64,000 bases of DNA from Coprinus comatus (GCA_034638255.1 JAWPGT010000040.1:62001-126000), one strand, 5' to 3'; positions 1-12,300 are shown, counted from the stretch's first letter. Numbers and translations are program-made. Notes: a model not told the origin generated them from the letters alone.

Positions 1-619
1 AGTATCAACTACAGTAACCTCATACATGCCTTGAGATGGACCTCGATGATTCATCAATGGATCATCCATCCAAAGGCCCTCTTTGGTTGTAGAGGAAGAG
101 TTCCACAGCAAGTATCGATCTACCATATAGTCCAATTGTTCGGAAAACCCTAAATTACGTTTCAAGACACGATCCCTCCGATCTCTGGTATCTTTTGGAT
201 GCAGAATTGGCCTGGAATGCATGAGAATAATGTTAGTAGTATTTTGGTTGAGCATGCGGCATAACTCACCTAGCTTTCCGTAGTTCTTGCACAATCACTT
301 CTTCAATTTCCCCCCCCTCGTGGCTTGTTATTGGGAAATCAAAATCATTTGTTCCGTCAAAGTCCATTGGGGCGTAAGTTTCATTTTCACCACCAGTATC
401 ATTCACTGAAATGTATATGTTATCAGTGTACATAGGTCAATAGTTGTGAGACGTACCATTGTCATTGGTTGAAGAGCTTGCGATGTGTTCCTCATATCGG
501 AGTTTCTGTTTCTTCTGCCCAGACAAAGTTTGTGGTGGTTTCAAGACACCACCATGAGATTCCGATATGCATAGTTTTCGAGAGACAAGGCTTCTTGTCC
601 TATTGCTTCGGTTATGCAT
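1..619 (-). CDS. Probable KDZ-type transposase, 5' part only (runs off window start)
   Basis: Three exons can be chained in frame on the minus strand: 619-457, 405-270 and 211 to the window edge, with GT...AG introns of about 50 bases. The predicted N-terminus is hydrophilic and acidic (MDFDGTNDFDFP), followed by a block with HPKDTRDRRDRVLKR, then LDYMVDRYLLWN and a final YEVTVVDT. That order (basic HPRD/RR block, a 'DAYLxW'-like helix, then a VVD motif) resembles the start of the cysteine-cluster region that precedes KDZ (Kyakuja-Dileera-Zisupton) transposases in mushrooms. The catalytic part would lie outside the window. No terminal repeat was found. The start at 619 is the first ATG of the frame shared with the later exons; an upstream start is possible. 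The family call is inference from motif order; the exon chain itself is well supported. Confidence 0.5.
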
Positions 620-1968
620 CAGATGGGTTGTGGTGATGTGGTAAATACAAGCAGAGGTGGATGTCACAATTGATGTGTATATGTTGTCACATAATATATA
701 TGTCGTCCTATACGTGGGGTGCTTAGCTGCCACAAATACACAATATATCTGATACTAACATTGTTGTTTATCAACACCCATGTCCTTTTGTATTATAACA
801 ACCTGTAATTGGCTATGTTTAAGTTATATATGCGCTTTTTAAAGTCAATCTCCAAGAAAATAACATATAACTTTCAAAGTACTTCACAATGAGCATGAGA
901 AGCAAAATGAAATGATTTACACGAACTACAAGTCCGCATATTAATGTAAATCAACTCCAGTATGAATCTAGGAGTGAACAGAATCACAAATTCTTCGTTA
1001 AAGTCAGACCAACTTTAACATAACAAAACATATAAAAAGTGTTATGTATATAGTGTAATTTCAGGAAAGCCACCTCTAGAACATGTTAGCTACTATCTTA
1101 CAAAGTATATCTTTCGTTCTGATATAGGTTGGTGATACGGGTACAAGATACCATTGGTAGGTTGTCGGTACAATACTGGAAACGAGAGTGGTATTAGGAT
1201 CATACCTGGAACCAAATGCCGAAAATCAAAATCGCGATACACTCTAGGGCCCAGGCTGAGTTTAATACCCATGGTATGGTAGTCTATTAATATGTGGTTT
1301 CCATCCTGCCAATCTGCCGTGTTCTGGTACAAATTGAGTATTAGTGTGAAAGGTAATTTATTTGTCTATTTTATATTGTAGCGTATACACATTCAATGAG
1401 CAAAAGAATTTATATTCGAACTTAACACTACTGAGAAAGATCTATAAAAATGGTAGCATGGGCATAACTCCATGGAATACCTTCAAATATACAAAATACA
1501 TACCAATAAAAAACTGCTTATTCTGTATCCAATTCTGAAGCAGAGCTGACCGGAGCTGTTGGTAATTGAAGGTATCTACCTCAAGAGTATATTCCTGTGT
1601 ATCCGGTATCTCAGGTTTGCTCTAGTGTTTTATTAAAAATCAATATGATAAAACGGCGGGATGAGGCGGGAGCTGGTAAACTACACGCCCTTACCATATT
1701 AGGACACCCCGCACAGGTCATAATACATTTACTTGACAGTTCCTGTCAACGGTCCTAATCATAGTTGGTTCCTGAGCTTCCTTGGCTTAAGGCAACAACT
1801 TTCTGCTCTGATGAAGTTGAATTTTTTAACATGAAAAGACAATGGAAAGGTCAAAAAACAGCCACAAGAAATCACATTTATCTTTGTACATAAGTAGGCA
1901 TACAAAGATCATAGTCATACCCAACCAAAAGTCCAAGAGATGACAAGAACAAAAAATTATTTACAAAA
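620..1968. other. Intergenic, no gene seen
   Basis: AT-rich stretch between the transposase fragment and the triple-module gene. Only short open frames without recognisable motifs are present (for example a 79-codon minus-strand frame at 1093-1332). A short GTTCCTGTCAA/TTGACAG self-complementary stretch lies near 1,733-1,750. No tRNA or repeat array was seen. Confidence 0.5.
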
Positions 1969-3450
1969 TTACAAGGGAATACGAACTTGCAGGTTCATGG
2001 CAAGTTTAACGAATATATCTTGCGCTTCCTCCTCTGTTGTACATTTGACCATGTATGAAATAGCCTCATCCCCGGCCACATTTGATGCTGCGCGACTATG
2101 AAAAGACTGAGTAAAGGTTCACAAGAGTTTTTGTATTGTACTTACTATCCAAGATATACACCAGGTTTGGGGGCAACTGGTACTACATACCAAGCAGCCT
2201 CTTCGTTCTCGGGAAGAGCGGGCTTGATAGGCTGGTATTTCTTCAAAGCTGGAGGTGGGGAAGGATAACTCAAATCATGGACTTGGTTAGACATGAACAA
2301 GTTAGTATACATTTCGTTCGCTTCCTTGATACCGTTGGGACACATAATCATGTGAACATCGGGAGAAGGCCCAGCCGCCCGTTTTGCTGTTGTCCTACAA
2401 GAATCAAAAATAAAATAAAATAAGAACCAATGGCATATGAACATTAAAGTATAAATACGTACTCGCCCGTGAAAACACCAGTGGAAGCACCAACTGCAAC
2501 CACCCATACAGGCTCTGTGTTGTTTTGAGTCATGAGAGTTGGGGTAGCATGCAGAGGAGTAAGGACATTTGGGAGTTGGGTACGACCAGGCCCACTGCGG
2601 GCTGGTGGCGGTTGGGTGTGACGTGTAAAAGTAGGGGTGGATGGATCGGGCACTGGGTGACGAGAGTAAGGTGGTGGAGAAGGAGTGATGGAACGGGCGA
2701 TCTGTAACTGTTGTGCTACCATCCGCCTAGGGTAAGCAGGACCTGGGGTAGCATTGCGAGGACCTGGAGTTGTGTTGATTGGTCCAGGAGTCATGCTCCG
2801 CTCCCTGTTCGCAGCTTGTCGGACCTTGACAGCTTCTGCCCTCCGTAGTCTTTCTATCCTATTCATCTCTTCAGTTTCCCGCTCCACCCGTGCACGAGCT
2901 CTTGCCCGAACTACCTCACAAGCGGTGGGAGGTTTGAAAATGTAGCGTTGATTATTAAAAATCCAAGGCCCCGGACCAACCATGTTCAAAGACAAGGCCT
3001 GAGCATAAACGATTTCGGCATCCTCTCGGCTGTGGTAGGTTGAGTAATGGCGTCCTAAGACCCTACCAAGCGCCTGGAGTCCTTGCGAACTACGTCACAC
3101 AGGTCACATGAGTCGAACTTGAACGCGTCGTACATATCATCCAAGACTCACATTGTTGGGAACACGCCTGTTTCACTCCCATGAAAGACAACTATCCACT
3201 GGTCGTAACAGTTGCAAGTATTTTCCTTTGGAGTACACATGAGCTCGAAAGGCAAAGCTACCTTCGAATCCGGCAGTTCTGGGTTCTCAACCAGTATGAC
3301 ACCAGAGTCATCATCATCCGAATCTACCCAATCGACATTGCTCAGTAATTGAAGGCTCTTTGAATCGCATAATGTACTTACCTTCTACAACAATGGTGAT
3401 CTTCTGAGATGGCTCTATGGACTTGGTACTATCGGGCTGCTTGGACGACA
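1969..3450 (-). CDS. Protein with three viroplasmin/RNase H1-N-like modules
   Basis: Multi-exon minus-strand gene from ATG 3450 (MSSKQPDSTKSIEP) to TAA 1971-1969. After an acidic stretch (DWVDSDDDDSG) three copies of one pattern can be read. Module 1 is DQWIVVFHGSETGVF followed by YHSREDAEIVYAQAL. Module 2 is EPVWVVAVGASTGVF followed by NGIKEANEMYTNLF. Module 3 is AAWYVVPVAPKPGVY followed by CTTEEEAQDIFVKLAM. The pattern W-x-VV-x(4-6)-GV[FY], then a helix beginning [ED][ED]A, resembles the small hybrid-binding fold at the N-terminus of RNase H1 and in caulimovirus viroplasmin. Each module is interrupted by an intron just after the GV[FY] turn. Modules 1 and 2 are joined by a basic helix and a Pro/Thr-rich linker with TPGP repeats. 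The first intron (near 3,345-3,380) is the least certain junction. Function unknown; no RNase H catalytic domain follows. It is transcribed away from the gene at 3801. Confidence 0.55.
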
Positions 3451-3800
3451 TGGTACTGATGATTTGTTGTATTAGGTGAGTTCAACTTTTGCTATTCAAG
3501 ACAATATGCTTACTGAGAGACGATGTGGATGTTCGATGTAGAGTGAGGGGAGGGAATGAAAGGTTCGAGCGGATACGACACCTTTCATCGTGCAAGCATG
3601 TCAACAACCAACAATAGCGACTACATGCTGCCACCGGCAATTACTCAGTTGCAACAGGATATTACACAAGACCATCGTATTCCTTTGGGTGCGTCTATTT
3701 AGCTTTTTTATACCTAAAAGGTAAGTTAATCTTGACACCGTAAAAGAAACTAGATATCTCCAGAGTTCACGAAAAATTGTGTTTGTGAACTAGGCTTACC

Positions 3801-6202
3801 ATGTCGTCTCCTCCACCGGAAGGTCCAGGACACTCAAGATCATCCCCGGACGATGATCAACTACCACCTAACCAGTCCCCTACCGGTGTTGTTTCATCTC
3901 CATCCCTAGAGGTTAATCGGCCACAATCTACCCAATCTCCTGCGGCTTCATTCCCAATCCCGTCCTCATCTTCGACCACGTTCCCAGATCTAACTCAAGC
4001 ACTGGGACTTGTAGGTGATGAAACTCACAGCCTGCGAAACCCCTTCCATCCTCAACAAACTATCCGTAATCCCCCTCCAAAACTTTCGGATGCTGAGAAG
4101 AAAACCAAAGCATTTTCGTGCGCAAGTACGCTTAGAAAAGCGTAAAGCCGTTGATGAAGAACTCGAAGCCATACATACTATATGTCATGAAAAAATTCAA
4201 GATATCGCCCTCAAATATAATATCAAGGAGCAAAATGTTCGACGAAGTATCTATTTCTCTTCCCACGCAAAGAAAAAGAGAAAGACAAGTCTCTTCGATG
4301 CCGAGGTCAGTGAGAGATTTGATGAGCTATACGAAGCTGGTATGGTCTTATCCCAGTTCCTTTTATTTAAAATTAACTATCTTGTGTTTTTAAGGTGAAT
4401 ACGGCACAAGTCTGTTTGATGTCCGAGCGGAAATATCTCAAAAACGGCATGAGCGGGAGGCTAAAGGAGAGTCCCTTTCTACAGTGAGGAAGGCGGAATT
4501 GATCAGGAAATTGGATGCAAAGCGTGCTCTTCGAGAGATGGGGTGTCGCCCTAATAACAAAAGTGTGGCCCAGGATGTAGCAAACTTTGGAAAATTTGTA
4601 ACCAGAGAGGTTTGTCATTTGTCTCTATGTTTTTAAAATTTATGCAACTAACATTTTATTTTCTATAGTCGTTCAATTTGAAGGAACGTACTGGAGCGGC
4701 TAGTATGTTTGCAGTCACCCGAGGACATCTGAATGACACTTTTATTCCGACTATCTATGCAACGGATAACCTTAAAGGCTTTTGGAAGGAAGGGTTGGGG
4801 GTGACGAAAACCGAGGTTGTTGGGAAAATGGAGTGTTGGGCAAGCACAGCAAATGGTGAGTTTTCTTGGTATATTATCTATCTTTCGCTTACACCCACTC
4901 GTAGCACCTCCAAAGCAACAAGCGAAAGATTTGCGAAAGGAATGCAGTGCTCTGATCCTGAAAGGTCTCCGTAAGTTTTTTTTGTTTCATGTTTTCAACT
5001 TTCTAATGTATTCTATAGGTGAACTTTCAAAATCTAAAAATCTTAACATGAATTATGTTAATTATGACAAGGCGATCGTGGATGCATATGGAATCCATCT
5101 TGTTGGTTGGCCCGAAAATGTACCATTTGTCTGCCCATCAGATCTTGGGGCGGATCAATTACGCAAACTCAGGGATGCCCTAATGTTCCGCAGTTGTTAT
5201 TGGCAAGTCATGACAAGGGATGAGCGCAACGAGCATCGGGCCAGGTTGCAACAAGTGGAGGCTGAGGGAGGTGTTGTGGGTATTCCACGCAAGGAGCGAT
5301 CTGATAAGAACAAAAAACGCAAGTGCAGTGATTCCAATTTGTTTGGCCAACGACACAAAACAAAAAAAGTATCTATTCAACAACAGTTACCTCCACAGTT
5401 TACTAGTGCCGAATATGTATTCGACTCCGATGATGAAGACGAAGAAGCAACCGAGCCGCAACTGGTTGTCACCACGCCCCTTTCAACATTTTCCGCGTCT
5501 CAGACCACTTCATCAAACAATGCCTCAAACAATGTCTCTACGCGCATGTCCTCTATCCCTACTCAAGATGCTCGTCGTCATCCTCAATCCTTGGATCCAG
5601 AATGGATGTCTATTGATCTTAACATTTCTACAAGTGAATTGCTGTCCCGCCTTCGTGCTCCTCGTCAACAAATTGAGCCAGAAGATGTTGGTGCAACCCC
5701 GACTACCCCCCCCGATGACATTGTTACTTCACCTGACGTTGCTACCCTGCCTACTCCGCCTGATGTCATTGTCACTACACCCGATGTCACTACCCTACCA
5801 TTGTCAACTACCAATCCGCGTGATGTTGCTACCCTGCCATCGTCACCTGCCAATGTTGATCTTATTTCCTCTAATGATCCCACCACCTCTCTGGCCTCCG
5901 ACATTGCATCTCTAGTAATCGGGGAATCCAATGTATCCTCTGATTCTGTCCATGTCGACTCGGACTCCATAACATCCCCAACTACTCCTTCTAATGTCAC
6001 TGTTGACATCAATCAGACATTGCGCGACAGCTCACTGACAGCCCGGACCACTCAACCTGCACCAGTTCGCCGAAGTGCCAGGCTGAATGTCAATGGTAAC
6101 CATAACAATGAAGCTCCACCACAACCCAACGTACCTCCACCAACCACTGAAGCACCAACTCTCCGTCGTAGTACTAGGCCTCGTAGTAAGGTTATACGTT
6201 GA
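3801..6202 (+). CDS. Lineage-specific multi-exon protein, unknown function; one unresolved frame change
   Basis: Exons chain from ATG 3801 through introns near 4350-4395, 4610-4668, 4857-4906 and 4973-5019 to TGA 6200-6202. The N-terminus is Ser/Pro-rich. It is followed by a charged helix (KRKAVDEELEAIHTICHE) with a helix-turn-like KIQDIALKYNIKEQNVRR, then a conserved-looking core with MNYVNYDKAIVDAYGIHLVG and RKLRDALMFRSCYW. After that come a basic KKRK segment, an acidic patch (DSDDEDEE), a low-complexity tail with TPPD/TSPDV/ATLP repeats, and a basic end (RRSARL...RRSTRPRSK). The N-terminal frame and the helix frame differ: a run of four T at 4113-4116 has one base more than the downstream frame needs, unless an unrecognised short intron is used upstream. 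Basic patches suggest a nuclear protein, but no known DNA-binding domain is recognised. It forms a divergent pair with the gene ending upstream at 3450. Confidence 0.5.
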
Positions 6203-6382
6203 TATTATAGACTGTCTAACCTTGTAATTATTTCTTGAAAGTGTTATTTTAAATATATTTCTTGGGGTTTTATTGATTTGACTTCACCTGCCTCGGAGTC
6301 GGATGTAAACTGATTCCTCGGAGATGACACCACTTGATAAGTTGGACAGGAGCGGATGGAGCACCTTGACAGTTCCGCACAT

Positions 6383-6430
6383 AATTAAAATGATCGGGGA
6401 ATGAGTACTCATTCCCCGATCATTTTAATT
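6383..6430. repeat. Perfect 48-bp palindrome
   Basis: A 24-base arm beginning AATTAAAATGATCGGGGAAT is followed without spacer by its exact reverse complement, meeting at an AGT|ACT centre. Sequence outside 6383-6430 is not complementary, so the symmetry stops abruptly at both ends. It lies about 180 bases downstream of the stop codon of the gene ending at 6202, so it could act in the 3' region of that transcript or be the footprint of a mobile element. Confidence 0.9.
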
Positions 6431-7432
6431 CCGACGACTTCAGGGAATGAGGTGTCGGATGTACATGTTTCTTCTTTTAAAAAAGAGACATAAAGAATCA
6501 TACTTAGAATCAGAATTCTACAATAGTTTCAAACAGTTTTAGACCTTACCAGTATTATAGATTAAAACAAACATGGGAGCGTGGACGCTAGATGCAAAAA
6601 CAGGCTTATCATCATTTTAAACATAACATAATATATACCATAATATCATATGAACAATGACAAATGAACGGGATATATGGGGGATAGACATGTAATAAGA
6701 CATGTGTTACCTGACTTGTGAGTGAGTGGAGGTCGGACTAGAACACAGTTGACATGACATGTAAATTTTTAAAAAAAAGAAAGAAAAAAGACATATTAGA
6801 GTAATTACATATATCTATGATCACCGAGAACATACGGGTACATGTGTAATATACGACATGACTCGGGAGTGAGTGGAGCTCGGGCTGATGATATGTACAT
6901 TAAAAAAACATATCAAGTTATATTAATCATATCTATGAACACCGGGAACATATGGAACTATCGGAGCAATCGGACTCACAACATAGTCTAATGGGAAAAA
7001 AAACAGAAAGACTCATGGTCAGATGAAATATACACGTGACTAATATGTGGGAGGTGGGGGGACATCAGGTTGTGAGCGAAAATATTCACTAAGAACTTGG
7101 GATTTATCCCCGGAATATCGACGGGTGCGTAATCTCCTAAAAACGCCTACTCTTAGAGGCGTTAGTCTTCTCGACCGGCACCTCTAATATTAGGCTATAT
7201 CTGGGAACTACAGGTGCATATAGTAACATTTTTCTCATAACCTAATTTGTAGGAGGGTGTCAGAAAAATGCTTTATCTAATTTGGGTCAAGGATAATAAT
7301 ATCCCGACGTCAGAAGGTGGGAAGGAGGCCAAATTTGTCCATCAGTAAGTAGTGAGCATACAGGGAGTTGTACTTCCCAGATGCTGGTGATGATAAAGAG
7401 GAAGTCAGTCGTGTTGCGGGGAATATGATTGA

Positions 7433-7596
7433 GTAATTCACTGTGCCAGTGACTTGGTAATCCACACAGATTATCAAGTACTAGCGAGTATTTATCCAAG
7501 CATTACTTTACTCGTGAGCGTGGGTCTTAGAGTAAAGCTTAGGTATGTCCTTGATAATCTAGTTAGATTATCGAGTCACCCACGCAGTGAATTCGG
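7433..7596. repeat. Imperfect hairpin of about 160 bp (MITE-like)
   Basis: Left arm 7433-7485 (AATTCACTG...GTGACTTGGTAATC...AGATTATCAAG) pairs with right arm 7547-7596 read in reverse (AATTCACTG...GTGACTCGATAATC...AGATTATCAAG), with several mismatches and a spacer of about 60 bases. No clear target-site duplication was seen. Confidence 0.55.
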
Positions 7597-7984
7597 AATA
7601 TCCTACGGATTTTTCTTTTTCAAAAACCTTTTCTGGTGTCTGGATTTGATTAGGCATACCTAAAGCCACTCTAATCGATAACATTTCTGAAGAAAATCAA
7701 ATCAAAGTCGCCAAAGAACAAATCAAAACATAAGAATTTTAACGAAATAACGCATATACTCACCTCCACGGCACATTCTCAACAAGAGCCAAAGATTCCG
7801 CAAAACCGAGGTAGACATTTCATCCGAAACTTGACCAATCAGAATTGTTTCCAGAGCTTGATTAATATCGAAGTCGCTCATCGTGTTTTTCCAATACGCA
7901 TATATTCGTGTGCGAGATGCAACGACGCAGATTAGCTATAAATATATCAGTCAATGCCGTTATAAGTAACGAAAATGAATTACA

Positions 7985-9045
7985 TTCACTTGAAATAACC
8001 GCATTTACCTCGGCGAGCTTTCGAGATATATCTAGAACTTGTGCAACCGTCTCTGTGTAGGGTATCAGAGAAACATTCAAACGCCCATACGAGGGAATAC
8101 CCACGGAGTAGCCCTGATCATTTTTTGAAATCGTCAAACAGTATTGTTCATTTTTGTTGTGTCTTGGTTTTAGTTGGAGTAATGTTATTGTAGACAAGAG
8201 CTGGAGAGCTATTGCCGAAACATGAGACCACGGCCCGCGATATATCTAAGAAAAATAAGTCATAAACCTGCGCGACTGGGATGAGGAGTAATAGCTTCCT
8301 TCTTAGTAGCCGATGTTTCCTTTCTTGTCACTCATTCTTGCCGTTGTCGTCGCCTTAGTCGTTGTTTTTGTTGTCGTAGGAGTCCTATTAATGATGGATC
8401 CCAGGAGGAACCAGGCAATTTGGGCATTAATATGGAATCGAGAGTTCGAGTCGTAAAATCAGAAATGAGATTTGTGAGATTTGGACTTCGTTTGGGTGAA
8501 GATATCTAAGAGGTAATCAATAATGTGAGAGAAGGGTCATACATATGAACGTACTTGATTAAGAACGTCTTCCATTATTTGTAAGATAACCAAGAGCAAG
8601 TTCGACAAGTCCGGAACTCATGGGTCTTTCGCTGTCGATAGGCGTTCTAGTAGTGTCGTGATTGGTCGTCGAAGTCTTTCCAGAACTCTATCCACCCTGC
8701 GAGAAATTTTGTGCGATTCAGGATACGGTTTATCTGAAGTCAGTTGACAAAGCAATGAAACTAATATTGTCGAATACTGTAGAGCCTTACTGCAAGACCT
8801 CAGATGGTTTGCCAATTCCCCTTCTAAGATAAATATCAGATACTAGCTCCGATCTACGGAGGGATGTCTCACCTTTGGCCTTACCCTTGTCATTATCATC
8901 CAACACTTCATTTATTGTAACAGTGATTTGAGTCAATAGGGTATATAATTTGGTTCCGTCTACAAAAAGCTCATTTGCAGGAGGATTGTGATTTTCTGTG
9001 AGTGAATTGGGATTGCTTCTGGACGTCGTTGCTCTACATGCGTAA
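7985..9045 (-). pseudogene. Remnant of a minus-strand helical-protein gene (unit A copy)
   Basis: Exon-like segments read in order on the minus strand: a part with NELFVDGTKLYTLLTQITVT near 8,980-8,920, then KALQYSTILVSLLCQL and KISRRVDRVLERLRRPITTL (about 8,815-8,640), then SSGLVELALGYLTNNGRR (about 8,620-8,570). The last two lie in different frames (a stop directly follows KDP), showing a frameshift. Further on a QVLDISRKLAEVNAV-like segment occurs near 8,060-8,000. The pieces predict amphipathic helices, but no family is recognised. A homologous and also damaged copy is at 18,166-19,440. Confidence 0.4.
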
Positions 9046-9328
9046 AGTATTAGAAGTTAACCATAACTGACTACGCGCCCGCTAGAAATGTTCCGTTAGG
9101 TCAGTATGGTTGGGCAAAGATAGAGAGAAAGGAGAGAGAATCATGATGGCAGTGATGTTGGTCGAATATAAATATATATGCCACGTGTAAAGAAAGCCCG
9201 CGGTAACCGGCAGCTACTGGTAATCCCTGGCCCCTGCGCAAGTGCGGGTATAAATCAAGTCAATGACAACTTCTTTGATTATTTACATCCTCTCTTCTTC
9301 CCCAACTTGCTCCAGCTATCACTCCACG

Positions 9329-12300
9329 ATGAAGAACTGTCCAAACATGATCAGGACAGGCTCCTGCAGCAATCCGCAGTGCAGGGACAACCACAATGTT
9401 GTGGTTTGTGATATCTGTAGCTTGGTATTCCAGGATGGGCATGGTTACGCAATGCACTGCAAATCTAAGCGACACATCAGTAGGGCAAGTGCCGAAAATC
9501 CCCATGCAATGGTTTACTGTCCCGTTTGCAAGAGAGCACTGAATCAGGGTGAATGGGCAAATCATAAAATCACCAAAAAACATAAGCAAGCAGCTCGAGA
9601 ACAAGGTATCGCTTTATCCAATATCCAAGCGGATAACAATCTCCCCGAAGGAGTGTTTGAGACATTCAAATTCTGTGCCATATGCCAGTTGTATTCCCCA
9701 AAATCTGGTTGGCACGGTCATCTCAATAGTCGCCGACATTGTCGTGGTCAGGAATATGCGGCGTATAAAGTGGTCCAGGAAGAAACTGAAAAGGACAAGA
9801 ACGACGTCACTGTTCAAGGCGGCCTTGATTTTAACATTGTTGATCCAATCGCCGCTCACCGGGGTGTTACCAAGTCTCTCACAATTCATTCCACCTCACC
9901 TTCGGCAAGGATCACTTTGGTACATGTGACAGCAAGCTCGGAACTAGGGGTTTCTCGTCAGGACAGACTGAAACAATCTGCGTAAGCACTTCATTACTCA
10001 ACCCATGATGTACAATTCAGCTTGCGCAATTAGCTTTGTCGTTACCATCGATGGCCCATCTCGGAGATTGACCACCTCGAAATCCATCAAGATCAATGTC
10101 TCGCTTAGGCAAGAATATATTGGGAGGTATACGGACAGAATAGAAATCATACTTAAAGATGAAGCTCTCAATAAACAATTCATAATTACACGAGTTGCCC
10201 GAGCTATCATCGGAGATTCCTCCCTCCACGAAGAGTTGAAACCCAGACTCCCCTACGTTCCTCGTGTTAGAGCTCCAAGGGAGCCTGAGACGAGAGTCAT
10301 AGAGGGTGTTCGGCCTCCATCTTTGAACGCTATCCCATATGTTGATAAATTGGAGAAAGCGGCAATTCCCAACCAACTACTTGCTTCCCTCACGGTCTCA
10401 TCGACTGCTTCCAATGAAAATGTGAAAAATATTCAACATGCATTCTTGCCGAGAGATTTCGGTCCCGAGTCGCTTGGTCAACACATGAAGATATTACTAT
10501 GGATTGAAGAGTTCAAGATGGAGTAAGTTTTTCTTGGAAAAGTTGTTTATATTCGGAATAAGTATATTGATGCTCTGTTTCTGCAGGCAGGACCTCGAGC
10601 GGTACGATATGATCGATGCTTTGCTGGCACAGAACCTCCCATATTATCAGTACGATTCTTCTTGACTACGTCATTTCGCCAATATTAATTTATTATTCTG
10701 AACAGTTTGTTGGTTCCCGGATTGGCAGAAAAACGTCCAAGTGTACTAGTTGGTATGTCCTTTCCCACATAATCTAGATAACACCGTGATATATATATGG
10801 TTTACCAGGTGATCGCATGTTTGTAAGGGCAAATGATGGTCAAGAAGGTCATTGGTACGAAGGTCATGTTCACTTCGTACATCAATACGAAGTGGGCCTG
10901 CGCTTTCACGGGTCATTCAAAGGGTGGTCGAGCACTCAGAAATATCACATCCGTTTCAAGTTCAACAGAATTCCTCTTCAACGACAACATAAAGCGCTCA
11001 GTACATCATTCACACAAACTCGAGTTTTATTCCCAGATTCATCGCACCTACCGAATACTCTTATTCCAACTGCCAACTTGACATTTTTCAACAATTTAAT
11101 TGGTACAAATCCACCCCAGATTCAAGCCATTTCTTCTATTCTTCAAGCCGCTCCAGGATCCCTCCCATTCATTGTCTTTGGCCCGTAAGTTCTCACATTT
11201 TGATAATCATTGATGGGTTACTGACATGCCTACTTTATAGCCCCGGAACCGGAAAGACAGTAACTATCGTGGAAGCGATCAAGCAACTTCTAAAAAGAAC
11301 CCCACTTGCAAAATTCTGGCATGTGCACCTTCCAACTCCGCCGCCGATCTGATTGCCATTCGACTCCGTGACTTATTAAATAAAGATCAAATGTTCCGAA
11401 TGTACGCTCCATCTCGTAACAGGAATCAAGTCCCCGACGAGCTCGAATCCTACATTTATTATCGAGACAATGGCGTTTCTCGACCCTGTTTTTCAGTCCC
11501 ACCAATGGCGACAATGAAACAGTTCCGAGTTATCGTCACCACCTGTATTTCAGCATCTATCGTCTCAGGTATAGGAATGGCAAGGGGACATTTCAGTCAT
11601 ATTTTCATTGACGAAGTTGGTCAAGCGACAGAACCGGAGGTTTATGTCTCGATTAAAACCATGGCAGATCAGTCGACGAACATTATTCTTTCTGGGGATC
11701 CGAAACAGTTGGGTCCAATTATTAGATCGGGGCTTGCGAGTCGGTTGGGTTTAGAAGTGAGTTATTTAGAGCGGTTGATGGATAGGCCACCGTATGAGAT
11801 TCCGGTTGGATATGGGAAAAGGTAATGTATTCGTATTTTGTTAGGGCTCGTTTCATCCTTCGAATGACCTGCTAAAGTATGGTTTTTCAGTATTGTCAAA
11901 CTTGTCAAGAATTTCAGGTCTCACAATGCCATACTCAAATTCCCGAATAAGAGGTTTTATAATGGCGAACTTCAAGCTTGTGGTTTTACAAAAGATATAA
12001 ATGCTTACCTCGGATCTGCATACCTGCCGAAGAAGGATTTCCCTATCGTTTTCCATGCTGTGTATGGGAAGGATGATAGAGAATCAACATCTCCTTCGTT
12101 CTTCAATGTGGACGAAATTACTCAAGTCAGAACTTATATCGAACAGTTGAAATCTGACCGCGTATATAGGACAAGTAAGTTCTTATGTTGTCTCTTTTTT
12201 TTCCTTTTTACTGAGACCCACTCTAGGGGATGAGGATATAGGTGTCATTGCTCCATATCACGCACAATGCCAAAGAATCCGTAAAGCGCTTAAGAATCGT

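Larger units (their letters stand above)
6203..7984. other. AT-rich intergenic region with decayed repeats
   Basis: No gene is supported. The region contains the 48-bp palindrome (6383-6430), loosely repeated blocks at about 6,655-6,990 (recurring 'gagtgagtggag[cg]tcgg' and 'atcacc/aacaccg[ag]gaacata'), and a hairpin at 7433-7596. Compositionally it looks like old mobile-element debris. Confidence 0.5.

Noticed and set aside
5220..5915. 231-codon plus-strand frame rich in Leu and Pro
   Set aside because: Overlaps the real frame of the 3801-6202 gene; the hydrophobic composition comes from reading the Pro/Thr repeats out of frame.
8330..8385. GTCGTTGTTGTCGTCG-type stretch considered as a microsatellite array
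   Set aside because: Short and irregular; better explained as the Thr/Lys low-complexity part of the decayed minus-strand gene, also present at 18,540-18,600.
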